Assembly: GCA_946539855.1 (NCBI GenBank)
Contig: CAMNHV010000003.1
Span: 41,537 to 105,536 of the forward strand
Length of the DNA: 64,000 nucleotides
Direction of reading: 5' to 3'
DNA from: CAG-791 sp002449595
GTDB lineage: Bacteria > Bacillota > Clostridia > Lachnospirales > Lachnospiraceae
Every line of letters starts with the position of its first letter. The first letter of the stretch is position 1. Positions 8,655 through 17,856 of this stretch are shown one piece after another. The translations under genes and the position numbers were made by a program. The notes below the pieces were generated by a model. The model did not search any database. It saw only the letters and a program-made list of their open reading frames with translations, and had not been told where the DNA came from.

Positions 8655-10075
8655 CTGTGTTCCTTTCCGCCGCGGCGGGCTGCATTTCCATCCGCGTACT
8701 TGCCCTGTGCGAGGCGGATGAGAAACATCACGCCGCGCGCCGTCAGCTCAACTGCCATGCCGATCCACACGCCTTTCAGCCCGATGCGGGGCGCCAGGTA
8801 CAGCGCGAGCGGAATGCGGATCGCCCACATGCTGACGAGGCTCATCACCGCGGGGACGAGGGTGTCGCCGCCGCCGCGCAGCACGCCGTTCGCGACGATG
8901 TTTGCCGCGAAGAACGGCTCCGCGAAAGCCTCGATCCTCAGGACCTGCGTTCCGAGTGCAACGACTGCGGGATCCGGGCTGAGGAAGCCGATCATATATG
9001 GTGCGAAGACGTAAAGCAGAATGCCGCTCCCCGTCATGACTGCCATGCCGAGTGCTGTCGAGATCCAGCCGATCTTCTTCGTGAGGTCTTTGCGACCCGC
9101 GCCGATGCTCTGTCCCACTACCGCGGTCGCCGCGGAGGCGATACCGTAGCCCGGCATGTAGCACAGGCTCTCCGCCGTGATGGAGAGCGAGTTCGCCGCG
9201 ACCGAAACGGTCCCGAGCGGCGCGACGATGCGCGTCGACGTGATCTGGGCCGTGTTCATGATGACGTTCTCCAGCGCGACCGGAAGCGCGATGCGCACGC
9301 TCTGCCGGACCTGGTCAGCGCGGATCCGGAGCTTCTCGCCTTTTCTCAGGTGCAGGGCGGGCGATCTCACGTAGAGAACGTACAGCATCAGCACCATGGA
9401 GCACAGTCGTGCGAGGCCGGTTCCGAGCGCCGCTCCCGCGACGCCGAGGGCGAGGCCGGGGAAGCGGATCCCGAGGAAGGTGAATTCCGGGAAGATCAGG
9501 AACGCGTTGAAGATCACGTCCAGCACGCACATCATGACGTGCAGGACGCCGGGCACGATCATGTTGCCCGTCGCCTGGAGGAAACTTCCGCCGAGGAAGT
9601 TCGCGCGCTCCACCGGGAAAAACAATGCAAATATAAGGAAATACCGGGAGGCGTCCACCCGGATCTCAGGCGCGCCGCCCAGCCACCCCGGGAGCCATCC
9701 CGAGAGCGTGGCGCACAGGACGCAGATGCCAAGCGAAAAGATGAGCGAGAAGAACATGCCCTGCCGCATGAGGTTTCTCGCGTCCGCGTCGTCTCCGGCG
9801 CCGATCCTCTGCGCGCACTGGACGGAAAAGCCCATTCCAATTGCCATCGCAAGCCCGCCGAAGAGCCACGTCGAGGAGGACACCAGGCCGATCGCGGCGG
9901 AGCCCTCCGCCCCGAGCCTGCCGACCATCGACGCGTCGATATACTGCATGACGATCGTCGAGATCTGCGCGAGGATCGCGGGGATACTCAGCTTCAGGAT
10001 CATCACGCACAGCTGGCGCACACGGAGCGGCGCTCCCTGCCGCAGCTGTTTTAAATAGTCTGTCCTGTTCTTCAT
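8651..10075 (-). CDS. MATE family multidrug exporter
   Basis: A 474-residue polytopic membrane protein of the multi-antimicrobial extrusion (DinF/NorM) family, expected to export cationic drugs or metabolites using a sodium or proton gradient. About twelve hydrophobic segments are visible, with the family motifs LSIPAILAQISTIVMQYIDASMVGRLG in the first helix pair and the equivalent LPVALENVIMNTAQI in the second half. The start is MKNRTDYLK, which overlaps the HD gene stop by four bases; 35 upstream codons in the open frame are a shadow of that gene. Confidence 0.88.
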   Translation of the reverse strand: MKNRTDYLKQLRQGAPLRVRQLCVMILKLSIPAILAQISTIVMQYIDASMVGRLGAEGSAAIGLVSSSTWLFGGLAMAIGMGFSVQCAQRIGAGDDADARNLMRQGMFFSLIFSLGICVLCATLSGWLPGWLGGAPEIRVDASRYFLIFALFFPVERANFLGGSFLQATGNMIVPGVLHVMMCVLDVIFNAFLIFPEFTFLGIRFPGLALGVAGAALGTGLARLCSMVLMLYVLYVRSPALHLRKGEKLRIRADQVRQSVRIALPVALENVIMNTAQITSTRIVAPLGTVSVAANSLSITAESLCYMPGYGIASAATAVVGQSIGAGRKDLTKKIGWISTALGMAVMTGSGILLYVFAPYMIGFLSPDPAVVALGTQVLRIEAFAEPFFAANIVANGVLRGGGDTLVPAVMSLVSMWAIRIPLALYLAPRIGLKGVWIGMAVELTARGVMFLIRLAQGKYADGNAARRGGKEHR

Positions 10076-10524
10076 GCGTGCCGCTCCATGATCGTCTCGC
10101 GGGTGCTGCACAGCTTGTCCGCCAGTGTCACGATCCACGCGATCCTCGATCTCGGCGTCCGGGTGATCGTGAGCGGCCACATGTGGCTGCGGATCGCGTC
10201 CGCCTCCTTCTCGCCGATCGCGAAGTCCCTCGCCGCGTTTTCCGCCGCGATGTCCGGATGATGGTACCCGTGCAGGCGGTCTCCGTGGTCGTGCCAGTCG
10301 TACAGAAAATAGTCGTGCAGGAAAGCGGCCGTCACAAGCTCCTTCTCCGGAGCGCGCAGGTGCAGCTTCCGGTTGATGGAAAAGCTGGTCCGCGCGACAT
10401 CCATGCTGTGGTCAAACGTCGTGACCGTCCCGTGCTGAATGTATTCCTTCATCTTCTGCGCCCGCGGGTCCGCGGAGAGTTCACGGATCAGGGCCTCGAA
10501 ATCTTCCCGGTCCCTCCGTTTCAT
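10072..10524 (-). CDS. HD-domain phosphohydrolase-like protein
   Basis: A 150-residue protein with an HD metal site: His in TFDHSMDVAR, the HD pair in AAFLHDYFLYDWH, and a later Asp in IVTLADKLCS. Proteins of this kind hydrolyse phosphate esters of nucleotides; the natural substrate is unknown. It overlaps both neighbours by four bases (MATE below and the PF06541 protein above), so the three are likely translated as a unit. Confidence 0.8.
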   Translation of the reverse strand: MKRRDREDFEALIRELSADPRAQKMKEYIQHGTVTTFDHSMDVARTSFSINRKLHLRAPEKELVTAAFLHDYFLYDWHDHGDRLHGYHHPDIAAENAARDFAIGEKEADAIRSHMWPLTITRTPRSRIAWIVTLADKLCSTRETIMERHA

Positions 10525-11438
10525 GCTTCGCCTCCGCCGTCCGCGCCGCTTTTCAGGTTGGCGTCCGCGCCGCCTTTCGGGCTGTCGCCTTTCGGCCCAT
10601 CATCTTTCACGGTCCGCATCTCCGCGGCGTGCACGCGCTTCCCGGCGAGTTTTTCGCGGATCCGGAGCGCAAGCGCTTTTCTGTCATACTTCTTGAAATG
10701 CCGGATGACGTGCAGGTGATACAGCTCGCCGCCGGTGAGGTGTCCCGTCCGCTTCTGCAGCTGCTCCGTGAGCAGTGCCGCCGCCCTGCTGCCGGCGCTC
10801 TTCACGGTCATCGCGGCATACTCCGTCGCCGCGACCGGCCCTTCCGCCTGCGCGATCTGGTACCCCTCTTCCATGTGTTCGTTGAAGTCGTGCTGGAGCG
10901 CCTCCATCCTGGCAAGGAGTCTCGTCAGGGACGCGACGGTCAGCGCGAGATCCGCGCTGATGACCGCCATCAGGATGAGTGCCGCCGCCTCGTTGGCGAT
11001 CGGGTGCGCGTCCTGATGCAGTCCCCGCATAAACGGGAGGAGAAACCGGACGATGAGAACGCCCGCCACGCCGAAGCCGAGCGTCGCGGGGAGGCAGATC
11101 CTGCCCTGCACGTTGAGCGGCATGCCGCTGTAGTCCCACCAGACCGCGTGGAACAGTTTCTCCAGGATCCAGGACGTCCCGAATTCCAGGACCGCGCTGC
11201 CGGCGGCGCACACGAGGAACACCTCCCAGATCGGCGTATTCTCCGCCGAAAACTGCGGAAGCAGCCCGAAGACCATCATCGCGGCGACCGCGCCGGAGCC
11301 GTAGATCGGGCAGACAGGCCCGAAGAGGAAGCCCCGGTTCTGCCAGTGCTTCGTCTTGCACGTGCAGTAGGTGCACTCATAGATCCAGCCGATAAAGCTG
11401 AACACAACAAAATCAATAAAATAAACGGATAAAAACAT
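10521..11438 (-). CDS. Putative ABC transporter permease, type IV (PF06541-like)
   Basis: A 305-residue membrane protein. The first part (about residues 1-190) has five or six hydrophobic helices and the family signature SFIGWIYECTYCTC with NRGFLFGPVCPIYGSGA, typical of the putative ABC-transporter type IV / DUF1113 family. The last 110 residues are soluble, charged and end in a Gly/Lys/Asp-rich low-complexity tail. Function of the family is not established. It sits 27 bp after thrH and overlaps the HD gene. Confidence 0.8.
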   Translation of the reverse strand: MFLSVYFIDFVVFSFIGWIYECTYCTCKTKHWQNRGFLFGPVCPIYGSGAVAAMMVFGLLPQFSAENTPIWEVFLVCAAGSAVLEFGTSWILEKLFHAVWWDYSGMPLNVQGRICLPATLGFGVAGVLIVRFLLPFMRGLHQDAHPIANEAAALILMAVISADLALTVASLTRLLARMEALQHDFNEHMEEGYQIAQAEGPVAATEYAAMTVKSAGSRAAALLTEQLQKRTGHLTGGELYHLHVIRHFKKYDRKALALRIREKLAGKRVHAAEMRTVKDDGPKGDSPKGGADANLKSGADGGGEA

Positions 11439-11465
11439 CTCTCTCCCGTGCTCCCGCGCCTGCCC

Positions 11466-12068
11466 TTACCGGAGCACGCCGCGGATCGCCGCCAGAAAAT
11501 CACTGAATTCCTCAAACGCCGGAAGGTCCGGATTGTCGCGCATGATCTGCTCCGTGCTCCTGAACAGGAACCCGGCGCGGCTCGCCCGGATCATCGCGAG
11601 GTCGTTGAAGCTGTCGCCCGCCGCGATCGTCTCGAAGCCGATCGACTGCAGCGCCTTCACCGTCGAGAGCTTGGAGTTCTCGATCCGCATCTTGTACCCG
11701 GTGATCTCGCCGTTCTCCCCGACCTCCAGCGAATTGCAGAAGAGCGACGGGTAGCCGAGCTTCTTCATGAGGGGCATCGCGAACTGCGTAAACGTGTCGC
11801 TGAGGATCAGCACCTGCGTGATGCTCCTCAGCTCATCCAGGAATTCCTTCGCACCCGGGAGCGGATCGATCTCCGCGATCACGTCCTGGATCTCCTTTAA
11901 TCCCAGCCCGTGCTCCTTCAGGATCGCGAGCCGGTACTTCATGAGCTTGTCATAGTCGGGCTCGTCCCGCGTCGTCCGCCGCAGCTCCGGGATGCCGGTC
12001 GCCTCCGCAAAAGCGATCCAGATCTCCGGAACAAGCACGCCTTCCATATCCAAACATACGATGTCCAT
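11466..12068 (-). CDS. thrH: Bifunctional phosphoserine phosphatase / homoserine phosphotransferase
   Basis: HAD-superfamily enzyme of 200 residues. ThrH can dephosphorylate phosphoserine and transfer the phosphate to homoserine. Motif I is CLDMEGVLVPEIWIAFAE at residues 4-21 (the Asp-x-Glu form typical of ThrH), motif II Ser is in LILSDTFTQF, and motif IV is AGDSFNDLAMI. Length and sequence follow the family closely. It begins a minus-strand gene string running down to pdxY. No serine-pathway genes are adjacent. Confidence 0.88.
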   Translation of the reverse strand: MDIVCLDMEGVLVPEIWIAFAEATGIPELRRTTRDEPDYDKLMKYRLAILKEHGLGLKEIQDVIAEIDPLPGAKEFLDELRSITQVLILSDTFTQFAMPLMKKLGYPSLFCNSLEVGENGEITGYKMRIENSKLSTVKALQSIGFETIAAGDSFNDLAMIRASRAGFLFRSTEQIMRDNPDLPAFEEFSDFLAAIRGVLR

Positions 12069-12152
12069 CCGTCTTGTTCCTCTCTGTCATTCCTCGCCGC
12101 CTCTTTTCGCCGGCTCTTTCGCCGGCTCCCTGCAGCGCCATTTTCTTTCTTC

Positions 12153-13157
12153 TTACACCGCAGCCGGCCGGATCCGGAACGAGAACGCGAGGCTCTCCTC
12201 GCCGCTCACGTGATACTCCGGCTGCACGTCCGCGCCCCAGCTGTTGATGCCGCCGACGCCGCGCAGTGCGCCGCAGACGGTGAGCACGGTCCTGCGGACC
12301 GGCGGAAGCTCCTCCCAGTGCGTCGCGCTCTCGATCTCCTGCGGCGTATAAGGCAGGCAGGAAAAGGCGAACGGCCCGCCCTCCTGTTCGATCCGGAGCG
12401 TGAACGGTGTCCTGTCGTTCCCCTGCGTGACCGCATCCGACGCCGCTTTTCCTCCCGCGATCTCATTACCGGAAGTGCTGCTGCGCGTCACCTCGACCCA
12501 CTTCGTGTCCACGTGCATGCCGCACTCCTGCGGCACGAGGTACGGCGTGATGGGCATTCCCTTCACTTCGAAGATGCCTTCCGATGCGCCCAGCTTCCGG
12601 TCGGGATACGTCTCGCCCGAGAGCCCCTCGTAAGTGAATCCGTCCGCCGCGGTCGGCATCACGAAGCGCATGCCGAAAAGCGGCAATTCCGGAAGGCCCG
12701 GGGCGCCGAAGTACTTCGCGTCCACCAGGATCCCGCCGTCCGAAGACACAGTATAACACACGCTGACGTTCGCCGCAGGGTTTGTGATCGTCTGGTACTC
12801 GTAGGTGATCCGGAACGTTTCCGCCTCGATTTCGCCTCCGAACCTGTTGTTCCCGGGACTCAGGAACTCCTCCTGCGGGATGCGCTCCCCGTCCAGTTCC
12901 TCGCTGATAGAGATCGTACGGATGAACATGTCCGCCGCCATCCACACGCCGCTCGCGAGGTGGAATCCGCAGCCGCGGTCATTGTCCGTCAGTGCCCGCC
13001 AGAAAGCCGGCCGCGGCGCCCGGTACAGCCACTCCCTGCCGCAGGTAGTAAGCGAAACCGGACCGCCCGCCGCATAGGAAAATATGTAATGAAACTCCTG
13101 TCCATCTTTCGTCACGCCTTTGGTTCCGACGTTGACGTCCCCAAATATCACTCTCAT
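12153..13157 (-). CDS. lacM: Beta-galactosidase small subunit (LacM type)
   Basis: The 334-residue protein corresponds to the C-terminal beta-sandwich (domain 5, Bgal_small_N) of LacZ. The start VIFGDVNVGTKG and the signature WRALTDNDRGCG are typical; the latter supplies part of the active site near the tryptophan loop. GFTYEGLSGETYPDRK also matches. In lactic bacteria this domain is a separate chain that forms a heterodimer with LacL. The start overlaps the stop of the large-subunit gene by four bases, which fits fixed stoichiometry. Confidence 0.88.
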   Translation of the reverse strand: MRVIFGDVNVGTKGVTKDGQEFHYIFSYAAGGPVSLTTCGREWLYRAPRPAFWRALTDNDRGCGFHLASGVWMAADMFIRTISISEELDGERIPQEEFLSPGNNRFGGEIEAETFRITYEYQTITNPAANVSVCYTVSSDGGILVDAKYFGAPGLPELPLFGMRFVMPTAADGFTYEGLSGETYPDRKLGASEGIFEVKGMPITPYLVPQECGMHVDTKWVEVTRSSTSGNEIAGGKAASDAVTQGNDRTPFTLRIEQEGGPFAFSCLPYTPQEIESATHWEELPPVRRTVLTVCGALRGVGGINSWGADVQPEYHVSGEESLAFSFRIRPAAV

Positions 13158-15136
13158 GCCCTGCCTCCGTTCTCCTGCGCTTCGCGCCCGTAGAGGTACC
13201 GCACTTCCTGCATCGCCGGCTTCGGCGTCCTGTCCGCGAACACGATCCCGTTGCCGGAGAACTCGTAGTCCGACGGACGGTCGTCAAAGTCGCCGCCGTA
13301 GCGCATCACCTTCTGCCCCGTGACGGGGTCCGTGACCTCGATCGCCTGGTCCGCGTAGTCCCAGATGTAGCCGCCCAGATACGTCGGATACTTCGCGAAC
13401 AGGTCCGTGTACTCATAGAAGCCGCCCAGCGAGTTGCCCATGCAGTGCATGTATTCGCAGACCATGAAGGGCTTCTTATTCACCTTTTCCATGTACTCCG
13501 CGCACTCCTGCGGCGTCGCGTACATGCGGCTCTCGACCTCGGAGATCTCGTCCTCGTACTCCCGGTTCATGACGACGCCCTCGTAGTGCACGAGCCGACC
13601 GTCGTTCTTCTCTTTAAAGAACCGGTGCATCGCCGCGATCGCCGTCCCCGCGTACGACTCGTTGCCGAGCGACCAGAAGAGGATCGCCGGGTGGTTCTTG
13701 AACCACTCATACATCGTGTTCGCGCGGTCCAGTACGGCCTTCTCCCAGACGAAGCTGCAGCCGGGCACGTTCCACGACGCATGGATCTGTCCCATCTGCA
13801 TCCAGGATCCGTGCGTCTCCATGTTCGTCTCCGCCATCATGGAGATGCCGTTTTCATCGCACAGCGCGTACCACTCCATCCGGTCCGGATAGTGGCAGGT
13901 GCGCACGGAATTGATGTTGTTCTCCTTCATGATCGCAATGTCCGTCCGCATGTCGTCCATCGTGATGCAGCGCCCGGACTTCGCGTTCCACTCGTGGCGG
14001 TTCACGCCGAGGATCTTCAGCCTTCTCCCGTTCAGCGTGACGGTGTTGTCCTCCCGCAGGACGAGCCTGCGGAAGCCGAACGTGCTCTCCGCCACTTCGG
14101 TGAGGCGGTCCATCCGGTCCGTGAGCGTCACGCGCAGCTTATAGAGCTGCGGCTGCCCGTGGTCCCAGAGCTTCACGCCGCGCAGCACGAGGCCGCTGAG
14201 CTGCGTCTTTCGGGACGCCGGCACAGACTGCTCGAAGATCGGCTGCCCGTCGGGATCATATACCGAGAAAAGCACTGTCCCGCGGATCCTGTCAGGCTCC
14301 CCGATGACGGCTGTCGGCCCGTCCGCCGCGTCGATGCCGGACACGTCCTTTACCGAATCCCAGATGCTCGTCAGAAGCGCCGTCGCGTTCAGCACGCCCG
14401 TCGACAGTTCTTCCAGCACGACAGGGCGGATGTCCAGGTCCTCCACATGGAGCTTCGGCCTCGCGATGAGGAACACGCTCCGGAAGATTCCCGAGAACCG
14501 GAAGAAGTCCTGGTCCTCCAGGAACGCGGCCGTCGAGCGCTTGTGCACTTCCACCGCGAGGATATTCTTCTCATTCCGGATATAAGGGGTCAGGTCAAAT
14601 TCGGACGGCGTGAAGGAGTCCTCCGCGTAGCCGACAAACTCGCCGTTGATCCAGACGAACATGGCCTGCTCGACGCCCTCGAACAATGCCGCGATCCTTT
14701 TCCCCGCCATCTGCTCCGGCAGGTCGAACGTCAGCCGGTAGGAGCCGACCGGGTTGTAGTCCGCATCCGCGAACGTCCCGACGCCCTCCGGGTGCTCCGG
14801 GAGCACGTCCGCCGGCCTTCTGTAATATTTTCCTTCCCACGGATACATCGTGTTGATGTAATGGATCCGGTCAAAGCCCGCGATCTCCATGTGTCCGGGG
14901 ACCGTGATCTTCGTGAATCCTGTGAGGTCCGCATCCTCCTTATAGAAGTCCGCGGGACGGGACGCGCTGTTCACCGACCACTTGAAATCCCACTCGCCGT
15001 CGAGCGACGCCCGGAGCGAGCTCGCTCCGGCATCCGCCTCCGCCGCATCCGCGTAAAAGGCGTGGTCGCTGTGCGCCGCCATCTCTCCGACCCGAAAGAC
15101 CGACGCGTCGTCGAGCCACCTGATATCTGCTTTCAT
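13154..15136 (-). CDS. lacL: Beta-galactosidase large subunit (LacL type, GH2)
   Basis: Catalytic chain of a two-subunit GH2 beta-galactosidase, 660 residues. Domains in order: jelly-roll sugar-binding domain (about 40-220, with HMEIAGFDRIHYINTMYPWEG), an immunoglobulin-like domain, then the TIM barrel. The acid/base Glu lies in SLGNESYAGTA and the nucleophile Glu in KPFMVCEYMHCMGNS; GVNRHEWNAKSGR is also present. It stops before the LacZ C-terminal sandwich, which is supplied by the adjacent small subunit. No signal peptide, so a cytoplasmic enzyme; no lactose transporter is in the window. Confidence 0.92.
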   Translation of the reverse strand: MKADIRWLDDASVFRVGEMAAHSDHAFYADAAEADAGASSLRASLDGEWDFKWSVNSASRPADFYKEDADLTGFTKITVPGHMEIAGFDRIHYINTMYPWEGKYYRRPADVLPEHPEGVGTFADADYNPVGSYRLTFDLPEQMAGKRIAALFEGVEQAMFVWINGEFVGYAEDSFTPSEFDLTPYIRNEKNILAVEVHKRSTAAFLEDQDFFRFSGIFRSVFLIARPKLHVEDLDIRPVVLEELSTGVLNATALLTSIWDSVKDVSGIDAADGPTAVIGEPDRIRGTVLFSVYDPDGQPIFEQSVPASRKTQLSGLVLRGVKLWDHGQPQLYKLRVTLTDRMDRLTEVAESTFGFRRLVLREDNTVTLNGRRLKILGVNRHEWNAKSGRCITMDDMRTDIAIMKENNINSVRTCHYPDRMEWYALCDENGISMMAETNMETHGSWMQMGQIHASWNVPGCSFVWEKAVLDRANTMYEWFKNHPAILFWSLGNESYAGTAIAAMHRFFKEKNDGRLVHYEGVVMNREYEDEISEVESRMYATPQECAEYMEKVNKKPFMVCEYMHCMGNSLGGFYEYTDLFAKYPTYLGGYIWDYADQAIEVTDPVTGQKVMRYGGDFDDRPSDYEFSGNGIVFADRTPKPAMQEVRYLYGREAQENGGRA

Positions 15137-15139
15137 TGA

Positions 15140-16894
15140 TTACCTCCTCTGCGCGTTCATCCAGGCAAAGACGCTCGTAAAGCGCTCGCCGCCCATCTCC
15201 GCGTATTCATCTCCCCCCGTCTCGCCGGGCTCAAATCCGTCCGTCGTGATGCGGCCTTCCATCTTTGAATCCTTTGCGTACCCGGCATCCCGGATCTGCG
15301 CGATGTTCTGCACGCCGCTCACTCGGTCCTCGAGGAACGGGACCCACGCGAAGTGGCCGTCGAGCTTTTTCCCGTTCTCGCCCGTCATCTCACTCAGCAT
15401 GGAATACCAGCAGTTGTCCGCGCCTCCCTCGAGAAACGCGCGGTATGCCGCGATGCTGTAATATCCCGGAGGTACCGTGGTATCCTCCGCGCAGTGGATG
15501 AACCAGCAGGGGATTCTGCAGATCGCGAGCACCTTGTCCCGCGTCATGAAGCGTTTTTCGAAATCGGACGTGTCGCGCGCCGAGTAGGAATACGCCTCAC
15601 AGACAGGGACGGCCGCCGCCCACTGCTTCGGCCGCGCGATCATCAGCGCCATCGTCATGTAGCCGCCGTTGGAGCAGCCCGTGAGAATGATCCTGTCCTC
15701 GTCGACGTCCGGGTGTTCCTCCAGGAACTGGTCGATCAGGTCCAGCAGGATCTGCGTGTAGCGCGAGTCCTGGTTGCCGATGTGATTCTTGCCGTCGCCG
15801 GCGTCCATCCAGTACGTCTGCGTCTGCGGGACGAGCACGTAAGCGCCCTTCGCGGTTTCGCCATCCTCAGTCTCCGACTCGAAATAAGACTGGATCTTCT
15901 CCTGCGCGAGCCGCGTCACTGGGTTTCCGAGCAGCGCGATCTCCGGATCCGTGCCGCCCTCGCCGGCGCCGTGGAGCCAGATGATGAGCGGATTCTCCGC
16001 GCCGTCATTCTCGAACGCTTCGGGCGCATACGCCGCGTAGCTCAGCTGCAGTTCCTCCGTCTCGCCGGTCATCGGGTTCTTATACTCTCCCGAGTACTCC
16101 CCGCGCTCGGAAAAGAGTTCCGCACACTCCGCCAGCCGGTTCCCGGCCAGGTTCTCGTCGATCCTCACGCGCAGCACATTCCGGAAGACCACGGACAGTT
16201 CGACCTGCATGAGGTCCGTCCACACGTTGTGCATCGTCACCGGGTCGGTCACGAACATGTGCGCGCCGTTTCCCGCGCCGAGGTCGATCGTCAGGTACGG
16301 CGAATCCTCCGCGGAGGGGTTTCCGCGCTCATCGGACAGGTAGAGCGCCGCCGGCTCCTTGTTCATGTTTCCGATCTTCAGCGTCTCGATCTCGTAAGCA
16401 TCCGCGGGGATCGCCTCTTCTTTCAGCGCGCCGCTCTCCTCCCCGTAGATCCCGCGCGCCGACAGCGTCTCCGGGAGCTTCAGGATGATCTTCTCGGCGT
16501 CGACGTCCGTCTCGAGGCTCTCGATCCAGAGCGTGCCGCTCTCCGCGGTGAGCTCCGTGATCTCGGGCTTCTGTTCCTGCGCAGCCTGCGCTTCTTCCGC
16601 TGCAGCGGTCGCGCCTTCTTCCGAAGTGCTCTCCGCGGCGCTCGTTTCCGCGCCCGTTTCTTCCGCCTGCGCCTCGGCGTTCTCCGCCGCCATCTGCGCC
16701 AGTGTCTCGTCTGTCTCCGACGCTTCTCCTGCCGCCGCGCTATTCTCCGGCGAGGCGAGCGGGAACGTGTACGCCGGATCCGCCGGCTTCGGCGTGCTGC
16801 AGCCGGCCGCCGCGCCCGCAAGAAGGACCGCCGCAAGCACAGCCGCGATCCTTTGCGAAAAATCTTTTCTACTAGGTTTAAAGGTAATCTTCAT
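15140..16894 (-). CDS. Lipoprotein with esterase-like alpha/beta hydrolase domain
   Basis: About 584 residues from MKITFKPSRK; the frame is open 10 codons further to an ATG that overlaps the UlaG-like stop. The N-terminus is a lipoprotein signal ending in AGAAAGC. It is followed by an Ala/Glu/Thr-rich low-complexity linker of about 90 residues, then a beta-rich region, and a C-terminal alpha/beta hydrolase with ENPLIIWLHGAGEGG (oxyanion region) and the nucleophile elbow ILTGCSNGGY; a late His in LDGHFAW may be the catalytic one. It resembles feruloyl esterase / PHB-depolymerase-like peptidase-S9 relatives. Probable surface polysaccharide esterase, 3 bp from lacL. Confidence 0.75.
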   Translation of the reverse strand: MKITFKPSRKDFSQRIAAVLAAVLLAGAAAGCSTPKPADPAYTFPLASPENSAAAGEASETDETLAQMAAENAEAQAEETGAETSAAESTSEEGATAAAEEAQAAQEQKPEITELTAESGTLWIESLETDVDAEKIILKLPETLSARGIYGEESGALKEEAIPADAYEIETLKIGNMNKEPAALYLSDERGNPSAEDSPYLTIDLGAGNGAHMFVTDPVTMHNVWTDLMQVELSVVFRNVLRVRIDENLAGNRLAECAELFSERGEYSGEYKNPMTGETEELQLSYAAYAPEAFENDGAENPLIIWLHGAGEGGTDPEIALLGNPVTRLAQEKIQSYFESETEDGETAKGAYVLVPQTQTYWMDAGDGKNHIGNQDSRYTQILLDLIDQFLEEHPDVDEDRIILTGCSNGGYMTMALMIARPKQWAAAVPVCEAYSYSARDTSDFEKRFMTRDKVLAICRIPCWFIHCAEDTTVPPGYYSIAAYRAFLEGGADNCWYSMLSEMTGENGKKLDGHFAWVPFLEDRVSGVQNIAQIRDAGYAKDSKMEGRITTDGFEPGETGGDEYAEMGGERFTSVFAWMNAQRR

Positions 16895-16920
16895 CTGCCT
16901 GTCAAATTCTCCGTGCCGTC

Positions 16921-17748
16921 TCATTTCTGCAGGATGTACCGCTCTCCCGGCTGGAAGATGTGGTACTTCTGCCCCGGCGCGATCCGCTGGATGCAGTCCA
17001 CGAAATAAGCCGGATTCACCATGTTGCAGTTATACAGGTCGAAGTGCCCCGGAAGCAGCACGCCGATGCCCGCCTCCTTCGCGATCGTGATCGCCTCGAC
17101 GCTGTCGAAGCAGCCGATGATGTTCTGGACGTTCGTGCGGAAGTAATCCTTGCCGTTGATCGGCATCAGCGCCGCGTCGCACCCCTTGACGCGCTCAATC
17201 AGGCCGTCATAGGGGCAGCAGTCGCCCGAATGATACACCTTCAGGTCATCCAGGGAAAAGATGTACCCCAGCTCCTCATAGCTTCCCTCGCCGTCGGGAT
17301 GCAGTTCCTCATGCGCCGCGGGGATCGCCCGCGCGGAGATGTCGTCGTCCAGCTTCATCGTCTCGTCCGCCCGGATGAGTTCGATCCTGTCCTTCGGGAC
17401 ACCGAATCCCGGGAGGATCTCACAGACCGGCGCGGGGCCGAAGAACCTTGCCTTACGGTTCACCGCCGCGATCGCCGACAGCGTGTCCGGATCGGCGTGG
17501 TCCGTGTGCGCGTGCGTGCAGAAGACGTAGTCCACGAAGTCCAGCTCGGAGGGCCTGACCGGCCAGAGATAGTTTCTCTTCCAGACGACCGGGCCGCCCG
17601 CGGACATTCTGTCCACGCTGTCGGAGAGATATCCGTCCACCAGGATGAACTTCCCGCGGAACTGGATGAGGAGCCCGACCTGCCCGAGATAATAAAGTGC
17701 CGCCTGCTCCGGAAGGAGGTTTGTGTCCAGGATCATTTTTTTGTTCAT
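16921..17748 (-). CDS. MBL-fold metallo-hydrolase, UlaG-like
   Basis: A 275-residue metallo-beta-lactamase-fold protein. The metal motif is CTHAHTDHADP near residues 77-87, followed by IPAAHEE, the GD of YHSGDCCPYDG and a late H in LLPGHFDLY. These features match L-ascorbate-6-phosphate lactonase (UlaG) and related proteins, which open sugar lactone phosphates. No ascorbate PTS is nearby, so the substrate is uncertain. It probably forms an operon with the downstream lipoprotein and the beta-galactosidase genes. Confidence 0.78.
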   Translation of the reverse strand: MNKKMILDTNLLPEQAALYYLGQVGLLIQFRGKFILVDGYLSDSVDRMSAGGPVVWKRNYLWPVRPSELDFVDYVFCTHAHTDHADPDTLSAIAAVNRKARFFGPAPVCEILPGFGVPKDRIELIRADETMKLDDDISARAIPAAHEELHPDGEGSYEELGYIFSLDDLKVYHSGDCCPYDGLIERVKGCDAALMPINGKDYFRTNVQNIIGCFDSVEAITIAKEAGIGVLLPGHFDLYNCNMVNPAYFVDCIQRIAPGQKYHIFQPGERYILQK

Positions 17749-17856
17749 GCCAGTACCCTCTCGTTTCTACTTCTCGTTTATGTCTCTCATTTATGCCTCG
17801 ATGTGCCGTTCTGTCAGCTTCCGCCGTCCTTCCGGCATCATACCATCATATACAAT

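Noticed and set aside
13445..15139. Long plus-strand open frame opposite lacL
   Set aside because: Low-complexity Arg/His/Val-rich translation, antisense to a well-supported GH2 gene.
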